Positions 16,626 through 24,606 of a stretch of DNA of 51,915 nt are shown here, in pieces. The first letter of the stretch is position 1, and the number at the start of each line of letters is the position of its first letter. Both the position numbers and the translations under genes were made by a program. The notes under the pieces were generated by a model. It was not told where the DNA came from and did no database searches. It saw nothing but the letters and a program-made list of their open reading frames with translations. The stretch spans positions 1 to 51,915 of the forward strand of contig MEPC01000025.1 in the NCBI GenBank assembly GCA_001769655.1, given 5' to 3'. This DNA comes from Bacteroidetes bacterium RIFCSPLOWO2_12_FULL_37_12 (lineage in GTDB: Bacteria; Bacteroidota; Bacteroidia; 2-12-FULL-37-12).

Positions 16626-17145
16626 ATATTTAATATTTAATCTTCATCTGTGTACTTCTTGTAATTCTGTTATTAGCGAAGCAAGTAATGTTGATAATCT
16701 TTCAGATACTTCAACAGGCGTAAGTAAAGTAACAGACGATTCTTGTGCTGACGATTCTCTAAAACAGAATTCATTCATTTGGTATTCATCATTTGATTCG
16801 CATAAGGCAGGGATTATAATGAAAAGAGGAGACAAACTGGGTAGCATTAAAAGTGCGGATTCAGCTATGGTCTTGGTTGGAAAAATATATAAAATTCAGC
16901 TGGAAAAAATAAAAACGAAAGGAGACACTATTTTTGTAAAAATAGTTAATACCAACTATTTCACCCAACGGATGGGAAGTACCGGATCCTCCGAATTTAT
17001 TTTATCCTGTATCTACACGCTGACTGATCATTTTGGCTTTAACTACGTAAATTTCTTATTTGAAGAGGGTGATCATGGAGGACAACCGGGAACTAGAGAT
17101 AAAAATCACCATTTCGTTGAAAAACCAGAAGCGATCTGTCCTTAA
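16618..17145 (+). CDS. Putative small lipoprotein, unknown function
   Basis: I choose ATG 16618 (MIKYLIFNLHLCTSCNSVIS, 175 residues). The frame is open 18 codons further upstream, but those codons read through the junction motif, while the chosen start gives a short signal with a lipobox-like LCTSC. The mature protein has an Asp/Ser-rich start and a strand-rich body (SADSAMVLVGKIYKIQLEK, GDTIFVKIVNTNYFTQRMG). It ends in GDHGGQPGTRDKNHHFVEK. No family was recognised. It lies between two junction motifs in the orphan island. Confidence 0.6.
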   Translation: MIKYLIFNLHLCTSCNSVISEASNVDNLSDTSTGVSKVTDDSCADDSLKQNSFIWYSSFDSHKAGIIMKRGDKLGSIKSADSAMVLVGKIYKIQLEKIKTKGDTIFVKIVNTNYFTQRMGSTGSSEFILSCIYTLTDHFGFNYVNFLFEEGDHGGQPGTRDKNHHFVEKPEAICP

Positions 17146-17216
17146 TAGCTTATATATTACCGGTAAAATAAAAAGTGTTATTCCTGAGCACTTTCTAAAC
17201 TTCACATGCTTTTTTG

Positions 17217-17224
17217 TAATTTTG
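17217..17224 (+). promoter_or_regulatory. Possible -7 element TAATTTTG just before the gene at 17232
   Basis: TAATTTTG fits TAnnTTTG and lies 7 nt before the ATG, so the transcript would be almost leaderless. No good -33 element is visible. It suggests this island gene has its own promoter. Confidence 0.35.
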
Positions 17225-17231
17225 CTTTTAT

Positions 17232-17765
17232 ATGAAAATTATTTTCTTAAGTTATGCACTACTTTTCTCTTTGACGTGCTTTAATTCAATGGCTCAAAAT
17301 GACACAGATATGACGAAATCTTTTTTTAATAAACATCGAATTGGATTTATAGCAGATTACCAATTTCACGAATATTCCTCAATAGGTTTCTCAATAGGAA
17401 AAGTTGATTATTCAATGGGAAATAATCATTTATTAATGGGAAGAGGGTTTGTTTTGGGAATCAATAAAATTTTTAATTACGAAAATGAAAAAAAACAAAT
17501 AGAATCTCTGATGGCAGTTAAATTATCCTCCTTTATAAATATAGTTTATTTGCATTGTGGAGCAAACATAGAATACTATTTAAAAGATAATCGCTATAAT
17601 TTACAAATTATTCCTGAAATTGGCGTTGGGTTCGTTTGTTTATACATAACCTTTGGTAAACGACTTGAATTAGCAAAGAATAATTTGAATGTTGGTAAAA
17701 ACAATGTTATTTCAATAAGATTGATTGTACCAATTGATCAAGGTATTTTCGGCATTGTTCCTTAA
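17232..17765 (+). CDS. Secreted, beta-rich protein, unknown function
   Basis: The 177-residue protein has a signal peptide (MKIIFLSYALLFSLTCFNSM, then AQ). The rest alternates short strands with Gly and aromatic residues (GFIADYQFHEYSSIGFSIGK, GRGFVLGINKIFNY, LQIIPEIGVGFVCLYITFG), the pattern of a small outer-membrane beta-barrel or a periplasmic beta-sandwich. No family was recognised. A junction motif begins at the base after its stop. Confidence 0.62.
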   Translation: MKIIFLSYALLFSLTCFNSMAQNDTDMTKSFFNKHRIGFIADYQFHEYSSIGFSIGKVDYSMGNNHLLMGRGFVLGINKIFNYENEKKQIESLMAVKLSSFINIVYLHCGANIEYYLKDNRYNLQIIPEIGVGFVCLYITFGKRLELAKNNLNVGKNNVISIRLIVPIDQGIFGIVP

Positions 17766-17810
17766 CCATAAGTATCCCGGAAGAAGAGAAATAAAAAGAT
17801 ACAAAATTCA
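17766..17810 (+). repeat. Island junction motif, copy 3
   Basis: CCATAAGTATCCCGGAAGAA, GAGAAATAAAAAG and ATACAAAATTC follow the stop at 17765 directly and match the other copies at most positions. Confidence 0.5.
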
Positions 17811-17963
17811 TATTGCGAGCGAAAGGAATATTTTTAAGATAAGAGCTAAGAAATCACCCCCACGTAAACAGATGCAGAATACAGATAGTTAAGGCTGTTA
17901 TGTCATTTTGAGCACGTCAACTCCACCAGCTATAATTGAAACTCGGTAAAATATTGCAGACTA

Positions 17964-18617
17964 ATGATAGTAAAGCTTACTAAGCAGAATAAGAAAACTA
18001 CGGATGTGGTTATTCTGGAAAATGAAAATAATTTAGTTATAAAGAAGGAAGGGAAATTGGGAAAACCTGTTTCCTTTTCTTCAACCAGCAAATGTGGTAG
18101 TTATGATGGTGCTATTATAGAAATTCAAAAGCTTACAAAAGAATATCAGACCAAAGGGTATGTATTAGGAGATGAATCGATTGGGCTTATTAACTTTGAA
18201 ACTTTCGATAAAGCAAAATGGCACTTAGGTGGTGATTTTCCAGCAGAGTTAAATCCTCATCAGGCATACATACATACGGGATTTTACATTGGTTGGTTAG
18301 TTCGTAACAGCTTAATAAGTGATGAGTTTAAAAAAGAAAGTAAGGAATACATACAAAAATTTTTAGCTAAAAAAATAACGGCTGTAGAACTATACGAAGA
18401 TCAACTTGACGGAGTATTTAACTCGAATGATTTAAATGATGCAGGATTTAGATTTACGAAAAGTTATTTTGATTTTGAGAAAGGACAATATCTAAAAGAT
18501 TACGAAGAAACATTAGCTGTAAACTTACCTACACTTTTTAATGTTCAAAACACTTGGGAAAATTTTGAAAAGATTTGTAAGTTTTTAGATAAGCGTTACA
18601 AAGATTTTGAAAAGTGA
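17964..18617 (+). CDS. WGR-like plus DUF7832-like protein (possible immunity protein)
   Basis: The 217-residue cytoplasmic protein has two parts. Residues ~1-70 (VVILENENNLVIKKEGKLGK to KLTKEYQTKGYV) resemble a WGR domain: a strand hairpin, then a helix ending in KL..EY..KGY. Residues ~80-215 contain AKWHLGGDFPAELNPHQAYI, HTGFYIGWLVRNSLIS, LNDAGFRFTKSYF and WENFEKICKFLDKRYKDFE, which I recall as the family labelled DUF7832 (name from memory). Such proteins are frequent next to polymorphic toxins, so an immunity role is plausible but inferred. It is flanked by junction motifs on both sides. Confidence 0.65.
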   Translation: MIVKLTKQNKKTTDVVILENENNLVIKKEGKLGKPVSFSSTSKCGSYDGAIIEIQKLTKEYQTKGYVLGDESIGLINFETFDKAKWHLGGDFPAELNPHQAYIHTGFYIGWLVRNSLISDEFKKESKEYIQKFLAKKITAVELYEDQLDGVFNSNDLNDAGFRFTKSYFDFEKGQYLKDYEETLAVNLPTLFNVQNTWENFEKICKFLDKRYKDFEK

Positions 18618-18962
18618 AAATGTCCCATAAGTTTTCACCAAGAAGTTAAATAAAAATGTACGATATTTGCATTTTAGAGAAACGTTTCATAGCTACATTA
18701 ATGAAGCTGACGACAGATTTATACAGTTGGTTTATGGAATGAATAAAGTGGATAAAAGGGGTACCATGGTATTTACTGTTTAAGGCAAACCGCTAACCCA
18801 AAAGCAATATTAAGCTGAAATTGACAGCTCAAGAAAGTAATATGAGCAGGAAGATTATATTAATAAGAAGAATCAGAAAATTTGAATATTTTTTTAAGAG
18901 TGGTATCTTGAATTTAATTCAGGTAAGTTACTCCAGAAAAAATCAAAACTGCTATAAAAAAT
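18618..18962 (+). other. 345-bp spacer with a degenerate coding remnant
   Basis: After junction copy 4 one frame reads KLNKNVRYLHFRETFHSYIN, EADDRFIQLVYGMNKVDKRG and TMVFTV before a stop at about 18783, but it has no start codon and is preceded by an in-frame stop. It has the composition of real protein, so it may be the remnant of an island gene. The rest of the gap shows nothing recognisable. Confidence 0.4.
18625..18670 (+). repeat. Island junction motif, copy 4
   Basis: CCATAAGTTTTCACCAAGAA, GTTAAATAAAAATG and TACGATATTTGC start 7 bp after the stop at 18617. Confidence 0.5.
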
Positions 18963-19256
18963 ATGAAGCAGGAATATTTTATAATGAATAGATCTGTTTT
19001 CTTTGTCAGCTTAAGCATAATCTTACTATGGGTTATTTCATCATTTATTTTTGTTCATAACTCATTACCTTCTGATGGGAGTTATGATATTGGTATTCCA
19101 TTTACATTTATTAAACTTTGGGTAAGCCAATTAGATGATCATATTAAATATAAATTTATGGGATTTAATTTAGTAATTGATTTAATAGTAGTTTCATTAA
19201 TAATTTTTTTAATAAATAAAATAATTCAAAAAATATTTCTCAAAAAGTTGAAATAA
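18963..19256 (+). CDS. Small two-helix membrane protein
   Basis: The 97-residue product has two membrane segments (SVFFVSLSIILLWVISSFIF and NLVIDLIVVSLIIFLIN) separated by a polar loop, and ends in a basic KIIQKIFLKKLK. The second Met (MNRSVFF, 18984) is an equally possible start. No family was recognised. Genes of this size and type are common as orphan or immunity genes next to Rhs remnants. Confidence 0.5.
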   Translation: MKQEYFIMNRSVFFVSLSIILLWVISSFIFVHNSLPSDGSYDIGIPFTFIKLWVSQLDDHIKYKFMGFNLVIDLIVVSLIIFLINKIIQKIFLKKLK

Positions 19257-19288
19257 ATATTCAAATCATTTAGTATCCTCGGTGATGG

Positions 19289-19335
19289 TCTTAAGTTTCC
19301 CAGAGAAGTGTAATAGAAAAGTACAAATATTCGAA
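19289..19335 (+). repeat. Island junction motif, copy 5
   Basis: TCTTAAGTTTCCCAGAGAAG, TGTAATAGAAAAG and TACAAATATTCG lie 32 bp after the stop at 19256 and align with the other copies. Confidence 0.5.
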
Positions 19336-19364
19336 TAGATGCAAGCACCAAGTGCAGTAAAAGA

Positions 19365-19398
19365 ATTTTAACCAACAGCTAATTTTAACCAACAGCTA
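19365..19398 (+). repeat. Perfect 17-bp tandem duplication
   Basis: ATTTTAACCAACAGCTA occurs twice in a row (19365-19381 and 19382-19398), 33 bp before the ATG at 19432. Confidence 0.8.
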
Positions 19399-19431
19399 AA
19401 GAAATACTTTTAAAGACCCTTCAAACAAATA

Positions 19432-19824
19432 ATGAATCCTTACTATTTTTTGTACTACAAAATTTACGTTTTTTTAAACTCAATTAACCATACCCTAAAA
19501 AATACTATAATTGAGTGGTCTGCAATGTGCCTCGTTACAGCCTTGGTAGGTTTGAATCTTTTTACTTTGATTGTAATCTTTGAAATTAAGTCAGGTCACA
19601 TATATATTGATAGTGCATTTCCGGAGAAATCACTTATGGGAATTATTCTAATAATAAATTATTTTATATTTAATCGAAAGGATCGCTATAAAAAGATAAT
19701 AAAAAAATATACCCAAAAAGACAGTTCATTGAGTAGCATTCTTGTTGTGTTTTATTGTATAATGACTTTTTGGCTATTTTTTCATTATGGTTCAGAGGCA
19801 AGAGAATTAAGAATCAAACCTTAA
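19432..19824 (+). CDS. Small membrane protein, last gene of the island
   Basis: The 130-residue protein has three likely membrane segments (around MCLVTALVGLNLFTLIVIF, LMGIILIINYFIFN and ILVVFYCIMTFWLFFHY) with a basic loop RKDRYKKIIKKYTQK between the last two. Its 3' end overlaps that of the convergent SpoIIE-type gene by 11 bp, so the island ends exactly where the repeated phosphatase tail begins. No family was recognised. Confidence 0.6.
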   Translation: MNPYYFLYYKIYVFLNSINHTLKNTIIEWSAMCLVTALVGLNLFTLIVIFEIKSGHIYIDSAFPEKSLMGIILIINYFIFNRKDRYKKIIKKYTQKDSSLSSILVVFYCIMTFWLFFHYGSEARELRIKP

Positions 19825-22800
19825 ACCCAATCACCATGCAATCATCTGTCTGAACTTCCTTTCCTTTCCAGTCATCAAAAAATTGTAGCAGAAGTTGTTC
19901 CTGTTCACGTAGTGGCACTGACTGAATGGAAATTAAGTGGCTTTTGAAGTTTTTGGTGAGAAGTTTTTTATTGTTTTTTCCACCTAACTGGTCAGCAAAA
20001 CCATCCGAAAAGAGATAGACACAATCACCCGGGTTCAATAACACTTTATGAGTGGTAAAAGGCGAACCCGGATCTGTGAATCCACCAATGGAATAACGGT
20101 CGCCTTTTATTTCAATAAGCTCATTATTTCTCAATATCCATAAAGGTCTTACCGCTCCGGCAAATGAAAGTTCATTGCAGGAAGTATCAAGACAGCATAA
20201 ACATAAGTCCATGCCATCCCGCAGATGTTTTGCTTTTTCGTTTTGCTTTAATGCACGATGGATACCGTCATTGAGGAGGGATAAAATTTTTCCCGGATCA
20301 ATATTCTTGTTTTCTATAATGATTTGATTTAATAAATCATTTCCAATCATTGACATAAATGCGCCAGGAACCCCGTGACCAGTGCAGTCAACAGCGGCAA
20401 CTACTTTGAAGTCATTAACGGGGAGATTTTCGGTTTGAGAATTTTTTACATGGTTAAACCAATAGAAATCGCCGCTGACAATATCTTTCGGTTTAAATAA
20501 TACAAATGCTTCGGGGAACGAATTGTAAATAAATGTTTTTTGTGGAAGAATGGCTTCCTGTATGTTCTTTGCATACGTGATGCTATCCGTTATATCGCGA
20601 TTTTTTTCTTTAATGATTTCTTCATTTTTTTTGCTTTCTGTAATATCCGTATCAATGACAACAATCTTTTTTAGTTTGCCGTTTTCGTCAGTAATGGGAG
20701 TAAGCGTGGACTGAATGTAATATGATTTGTTATCTTTTGAAAAATTTACCGACTCATAAATTAAAGATGTTTTTTCCTCAGAACATTTTTTTACCAGTTC
20801 ACGAATGTTAGTATGCCCGCTCACTTCATAAAGTGTTTTTCCTTTAACCATTTTATATTCTTCCAGTGAATAACCAAACAGGCGCGTAAACCCCTCGTTT
20901 ACCCACTCAATTTCTCCCTGAGAATCCATGATCATGACAGAGTTGTATGTCTCACGCGCCACAATGGATAATTTTTCCAATTCCTTATTTATGGCTTCAA
21001 TTTTTTTCTTTTCCTGCTGAAGTTCGGAAGTCCTCTCACCGACTTTTTCTTCAAGAATTCTTTTTTCGACTTTGAGATTCCGTTCCCTCCATTTTATATA
21101 TGAATATATAAAAACCGCCGTTGTAACAATGCATATTAAATAAAACCAATTTGTTTTCCAGAACGGAGGAGTGATAATGATTATAAGGGAAGGTCCTTCG
21201 GGATTCCAATAGCCATCGCTATTGGTTGCTCTCACCCTGAATGTATATTCTCCCGGATTAAGATTCGTATAGTTAACCGAACGTCTGTTTCCTGAGTAAA
21301 TCCATTCATTATTAAAACCCTCCATGATATAGGCATATTTATTTTTAGTTGGGCTGGTGAAATCAAGAGAAGAAAATTCAAAAAACAAAATATTTTCCTT
21401 GTAAGTAAGATTTAATTCCCGGATATCTGTTAAGGGTGTTTTCTTCCGCAAGGGTTTATTCATCAATTGAATGTCTGTGATTAAAACCGGAGGGACAAAA
21501 AAGTTTTCTGTAATTTTATCAGGATAAAAACGGTTTAAACCATTGGGACCGCCAAAAAACATAAATCCGGAACGGGTATTACAGCAAGCATTGGTATTAA
21601 ACTCAAAATCCTGCAAGCCATCATCCACGTCATAGTTTTTAAATTTAAAAGCAGTAGGGTCAAACCTGCATAAACCCTTGTTAGTGCTGATCCATAAATT
21701 GTTTTTACTGTCTTCAGTGATGCAATAAATAAAATTATTTGGGAGACCGTCTTTTTCATAATAAGGATGATTTTTCCCGGTTTCAGGGTCTATTTGATTC
21801 AAACCCACCTGCGTTCCTACCCATATATACCCTCGCTTATCTTTATAGAGTGTGCGTATTCCGTTATTACTTAAAGAAAGAGTGTCATTAGGAATATTTT
21901 TAAATGTATAAAAAGTATCTTTAAGTACATCGTATTTATTCAGACCATTGTTCGTCCCAATCCACATAAACCCATTATTGTCTTCAATAACTTTCCAGAC
22001 GAAATTATCGCAGAGCGTATTTGATATATTTATTATTCTAAAGAATCTTGTAAATTTTTTTGTTTCCGGATCATATTTATCCAATCCATTTTCAGTACCT
22101 ATCCATAGGTTATTCCGGGAGTCCTCAAAAATACAACGTATGCTGTTATTGGAAATAGTGAAAGGATTAGATGGGTCGTTTTCGAAATAAGAGAATTTAC
22201 GATTTTCAGGGTCAAAGCGGTTTAATCCCATCGTAGTTCCTAACCAGACGTAGCCGGCTTTGTCTTCATACATAGCCCAGACATTATTGTTATTAATGGA
22301 AGTACCGTCTGAAAAATCTTTCTTAAGAAAATGAGTGATGTAGGAAGTTCCGGCTTCCTGAAAAATTGCGCCTCCCAGAACCGTTCCTATCCATAAATTT
22401 CCTTTTGAGTCCTCGAGTATTGAACGGACATAATCTTCCGTAAACCGGAAGGGGTTGTTTAAACGTTTTTCAAAATGTTCAAATTTTTTTGGTTTGAGGT
22501 CTAATTTGCTGATGCCGGCTGAAATGGAACCCGCCCAAAGATTTTTTGAATTATCAATGAAAACAGAACGCATCAGGTCAGAATTTATGCTGTTGGGCTG
22601 TGACAGTTCATGAATATGTCTTTTAAATGAAAAATCGTAAGGATTGAATTGAATTAAACCATAGTCAGTGGCAAGCCAAAGTGTGCCACTATCTGTTTGT
22701 GTAATGCTACGAACCGTAGAGGGTTCGAATGTATCAAATATTGAATATTTTCGTTTGGTTCTGGATTTTATTTTATCAGAACTTTCTTTTTCATGGGTAA

Positions 22801-23593
22801 AACGAACGGTTTTCATCTTTTCATTTTCGACAAAAAGATTCAAACCGTCTGCAGTGCCTACCCACAATTTTTTATCTTTATCTTGAAATAAAGAAAGAAC
22901 AAGATTATCGCTTAAGGAAGTTGTGTCACCAGGTTGATAGGTCCACAATTTTATTTCACCTGTATGTAAATTCAACCGGAAGAGTCCGGTATCTGAGCCA
23001 GCCCAAAGTATTCCCGGTGTTGTTTCAATAATAGAAATGACATCGATTTTACTGAGCAAAGAAAAGGAAGGGTAAATATCTTTTATACTTAAAATCGAAC
23101 CGGATTTCCGGTCAAGGCGATATAAACCGGAAATGGTGCCAATCCACATAAAACCATCACTATCTTCATAAACCTGCCAAACCGTTTTGGGGGTAAGGTC
23201 AACAGCCCCCTTTTTCAGAAGGGAATAGCGAATGAATTTTTCCTGCGATATATCAAAATACTGAATTCCTCCATTGAGCGTTCCAACCCATATATTGCTG
23301 GTTTTATCCATAAACAGTGTGGTAAGAAGATTATCAGATAACGTGGTTGAATCACCGATTTTATTTTTATGGACAACAAAGGTGTAACCATCGAAGCGGT
23401 TCAAACCATCCTGAGTGGCAAACCAAAGAAATCCCTTTTTATCCTGAGCAATAGCTATGACAGGGTTCATGGATAAACCATCCTTCATGGAGAAGTTGGT
23501 GAACTTCGGAGGGGAGTAGAAATTTCCTGTAAATTTCTGCGGGAACGCAGAATTAACAGGTACAAGAAATAAAAGCAGAAATAGGAAATACAT
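19814..23593 (-). CDS. Two-component-type sensor: Reg_prop beta-propeller, Y_Y_Y, PAS and SpoIIE phosphatase
   Basis: I take ATG 23593 (MYFLFLLLFLVPVNSAFPQ, a signal peptide; 1259 residues); a TTG at 23608 is the only upstream start. Residues ~30-690 hold about fourteen propeller repeats of the Reg_prop kind (WFATQDGLNRFDG, IWVGTLNGG, WIGTENGLDKYD). Then come a Y_Y_Y domain (~750-800), one membrane helix (~808-832), a coiled coil, a PAS domain (~883-983, with SVMIMDSQGEIEWVNEGFTR) and a SpoIIE/PP2C phosphatase domain (~1011-1259). Metal-binding Asp residues are in AVDCTGHGVPGAFMS and LFSDGFADQ. The periplasmic propeller should sense a ligand and control dephosphorylation of a cytoplasmic partner, typically an anti-anti-sigma factor; no such partner is encoded nearby. 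Its last ~17 codons are repeated at 14157-14213. Confidence 0.9.
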   Translation of the reverse strand: MYFLFLLLFLVPVNSAFPQKFTGNFYSPPKFTNFSMKDGLSMNPVIAIAQDKKGFLWFATQDGLNRFDGYTFVVHKNKIGDSTTLSDNLLTTLFMDKTSNIWVGTLNGGIQYFDISQEKFIRYSLLKKGAVDLTPKTVWQVYEDSDGFMWIGTISGLYRLDRKSGSILSIKDIYPSFSLLSKIDVISIIETTPGILWAGSDTGLFRLNLHTGEIKLWTYQPGDTTSLSDNLVLSLFQDKDKKLWVGTADGLNLFVENEKMKTVRFTHEKESSDKIKSRTKRKYSIFDTFEPSTVRSITQTDSGTLWLATDYGLIQFNPYDFSFKRHIHELSQPNSINSDLMRSVFIDNSKNLWAGSISAGISKLDLKPKKFEHFEKRLNNPFRFTEDYVRSILEDSKGNLWIGTVLGGAIFQEAGTSYITHFLKKDFSDGTSINNNNVWAMYEDKAGYVWLGTTMGLNRFDPENRKFSYFENDPSNPFTISNNSIRCIFEDSRNNLWIGTENGLDKYDPETKKFTRFFRIINISNTLCDNFVWKVIEDNNGFMWIGTNNGLNKYDVLKDTFYTFKNIPNDTLSLSNNGIRTLYKDKRGYIWVGTQVGLNQIDPETGKNHPYYEKDGLPNNFIYCITEDSKNNLWISTNKGLCRFDPTAFKFKNYDVDDGLQDFEFNTNACCNTRSGFMFFGGPNGLNRFYPDKITENFFVPPVLITDIQLMNKPLRKKTPLTDIRELNLTYKENILFFEFSSLDFTSPTKNKYAYIMEGFNNEWIYSGNRRSVNYTNLNPGEYTFRVRATNSDGYWNPEGPSLIIIITPPFWKTNWFYLICIVTTAVFIYSYIKWRERNLKVEKRILEEKVGERTSELQQEKKKIEAINKELEKLSIVARETYNSVMIMDSQGEIEWVNEGFTRLFGYSLEEYKMVKGKTLYEVSGHTNIRELVKKCSEEKTSLIYESVNFSKDNKSYYIQSTLTPITDENGKLKKIVVIDTDITESKKNEEIIKEKNRDITDSITYAKNIQEAILPQKTFIYNSFPEAFVLFKPKDIVSGDFYWFNHVKNSQTENLPVNDFKVVAAVDCTGHGVPGAFMSMIGNDLLNQIIIENKNIDPGKILSLLNDGIHRALKQNEKAKHLRDGMDLCLCCLDTSCNELSFAGAVRPLWILRNNELIEIKGDRYSIGGFTDPGSPFTTHKVLLNPGDCVYLFSDGFADQLGGKNNKKLLTKNFKSHLISIQSVPLREQEQLLLQFFDDWKGKEVQTDDCMVIGFKV

Positions 23594-23657
23594 TTTGTCG
23601 TGATACAAATGTCCGAATAATAATTAAATTAACATAGATTAGAGAATAATAAAAATT

Positions 23658-24299
23658 TCATAGTTTTTCTGCAATTAAAACGGTATTCACTCCTTCCACC
23701 AAATCAAAAATTTTTAAAGAAAATTTGTTTTTCAGAGAATCAACCATTGGGGTCAGCTTGTTATAATTTTTTCCCGAAACCTCAGCGTTGAAAATTACGA
23801 TTCCTTTTTCCAAGGTACGGTTTGAAATCTCCATCCAGAATTGGTTTGTAAAACAAAAATCCGGTACGCAATCATCAATAAACAAATCAATAATAATTAA
23901 TCCAAATACTTCCTTACTATTGGAAATATAATCGGATGCATCGCAGTAATTTACTTTCAAATTTTTATCGGATGCCAGTTGGAATTCATTAAGGGCAATT
24001 TCAATGAGAGTATTATCAAATTCTATGGCAGTAATATTTTTCTGATAATGAAACTTTTTACGGAGAGAGTGAATGACACATCCTCCACCTAATCCTAATA
24101 AAAGGATGTGTTCGACCTGCGAGAGATTTATTTTAACAAGAGCGAAGTTCAGTATTCTTTGCAGGGAGCCATAAGAGTAGTTAGCATTTTGGCTATTGAG
24201 TTTTTTATTTCCGAAGTAAGAGGTCAGTTCAAGTATTCCATTTTTTTCAGTTTGTATCTTTTTTATGGTGGGAATAAGATGGGAAAAAAGATTTTTCAT
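23658..24299 (-). CDS. Spermidine-synthase-like SAM-binding protein
   Basis: The start chosen is ATG 24299 (MKNLFSHLIPTIKKIQTEKN, 213 residues), 7 nt after the stop of the preceding gene. The Rossmann core is clear: HILLLGLGGGCVIHSLRKKF, the acidic end of the second strand ITAIEFDNTLIEIA, YCDASDYI, and LIIIDLFIDDCVPDF where polyamine aminopropyltransferases carry their catalytic Asp. It lacks the usual N-terminal barrel, so it is a short member of the spermidine-synthase-like superfamily; the substrate cannot be told. It is probably co-transcribed with the small membrane protein upstream. Confidence 0.78.
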   Translation of the reverse strand: MKNLFSHLIPTIKKIQTEKNGILELTSYFGNKKLNSQNANYSYGSLQRILNFALVKINLSQVEHILLLGLGGGCVIHSLRKKFHYQKNITAIEFDNTLIEIALNEFQLASDKNLKVNYCDASDYISNSKEVFGLIIIDLFIDDCVPDFCFTNQFWMEISNRTLEKGIVIFNAEVSGKNYNKLTPMVDSLKNKFSLKIFDLVEGVNTVLIAEKL

Positions 24300-24306
24300 G
24301 AAGGAT

Positions 24307-24591
24307 TTATTTCTTTTCAGTGTTTTTGATGGAATCAACCAGCCGTTGTTTTTTTAAGACATTTGGATAAAGAACATCGGTAGAATCAACCAGATGATAC
24401 CAGTAAAAAGCGTCATTCCATCGCCCTTGTTTTAGCATTTCATCGCCCTTTTCAAGTTTTGACTTGGTTGAAACTAAGTATTTATCCCTAAGTGTCACCC
24501 AAAGTGAGAAAATAATCAAAATAACAGTAATCCAGATAAATGCCTTGGGTTTAGTTAATTGTTGATAGAAATTTTCGAAAAAATTTGTCAT
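24307..24591 (-). CDS. Small single-pass membrane protein
   Basis: The 94-residue protein has one membrane helix (AFIWITVILIIFSLWVTL, residues ~17-34) followed by a soluble helical tail with a TPR-like segment (KLEKGDEMLKQGRWNDAFYW, YHLVDSTDVLYPNVLKK). It lies 15 bp after the sialidase-like gene and 7 bp before the spermidine-synthase-like gene, so an operon of three is likely. No family was recognised. Confidence 0.65.
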   Translation of the reverse strand: MTNFFENFYQQLTKPKAFIWITVILIIFSLWVTLRDKYLVSTKSKLEKGDEMLKQGRWNDAFYWYHLVDSTDVLYPNVLKKQRLVDSIKNTEKK

Positions 24592-24606
24592 GTAGGCAAT
24601 AAAAAA

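Noticed and set aside
17060-17284. 74-codon frame overlapping two island genes
   Set aside because: It overlaps the lipoprotein-like gene and the signal peptide of the next gene in another frame and shows no features of its own.
14910-19335. Classical integron cassette array
   Set aside because: No tyrosine integrase is in the window, the junction motifs do not show the paired inverted cores of attC sites, and one gene pair (mazF and antitoxin) faces the other way. I keep only the weaker statement of a recurrent junction motif.
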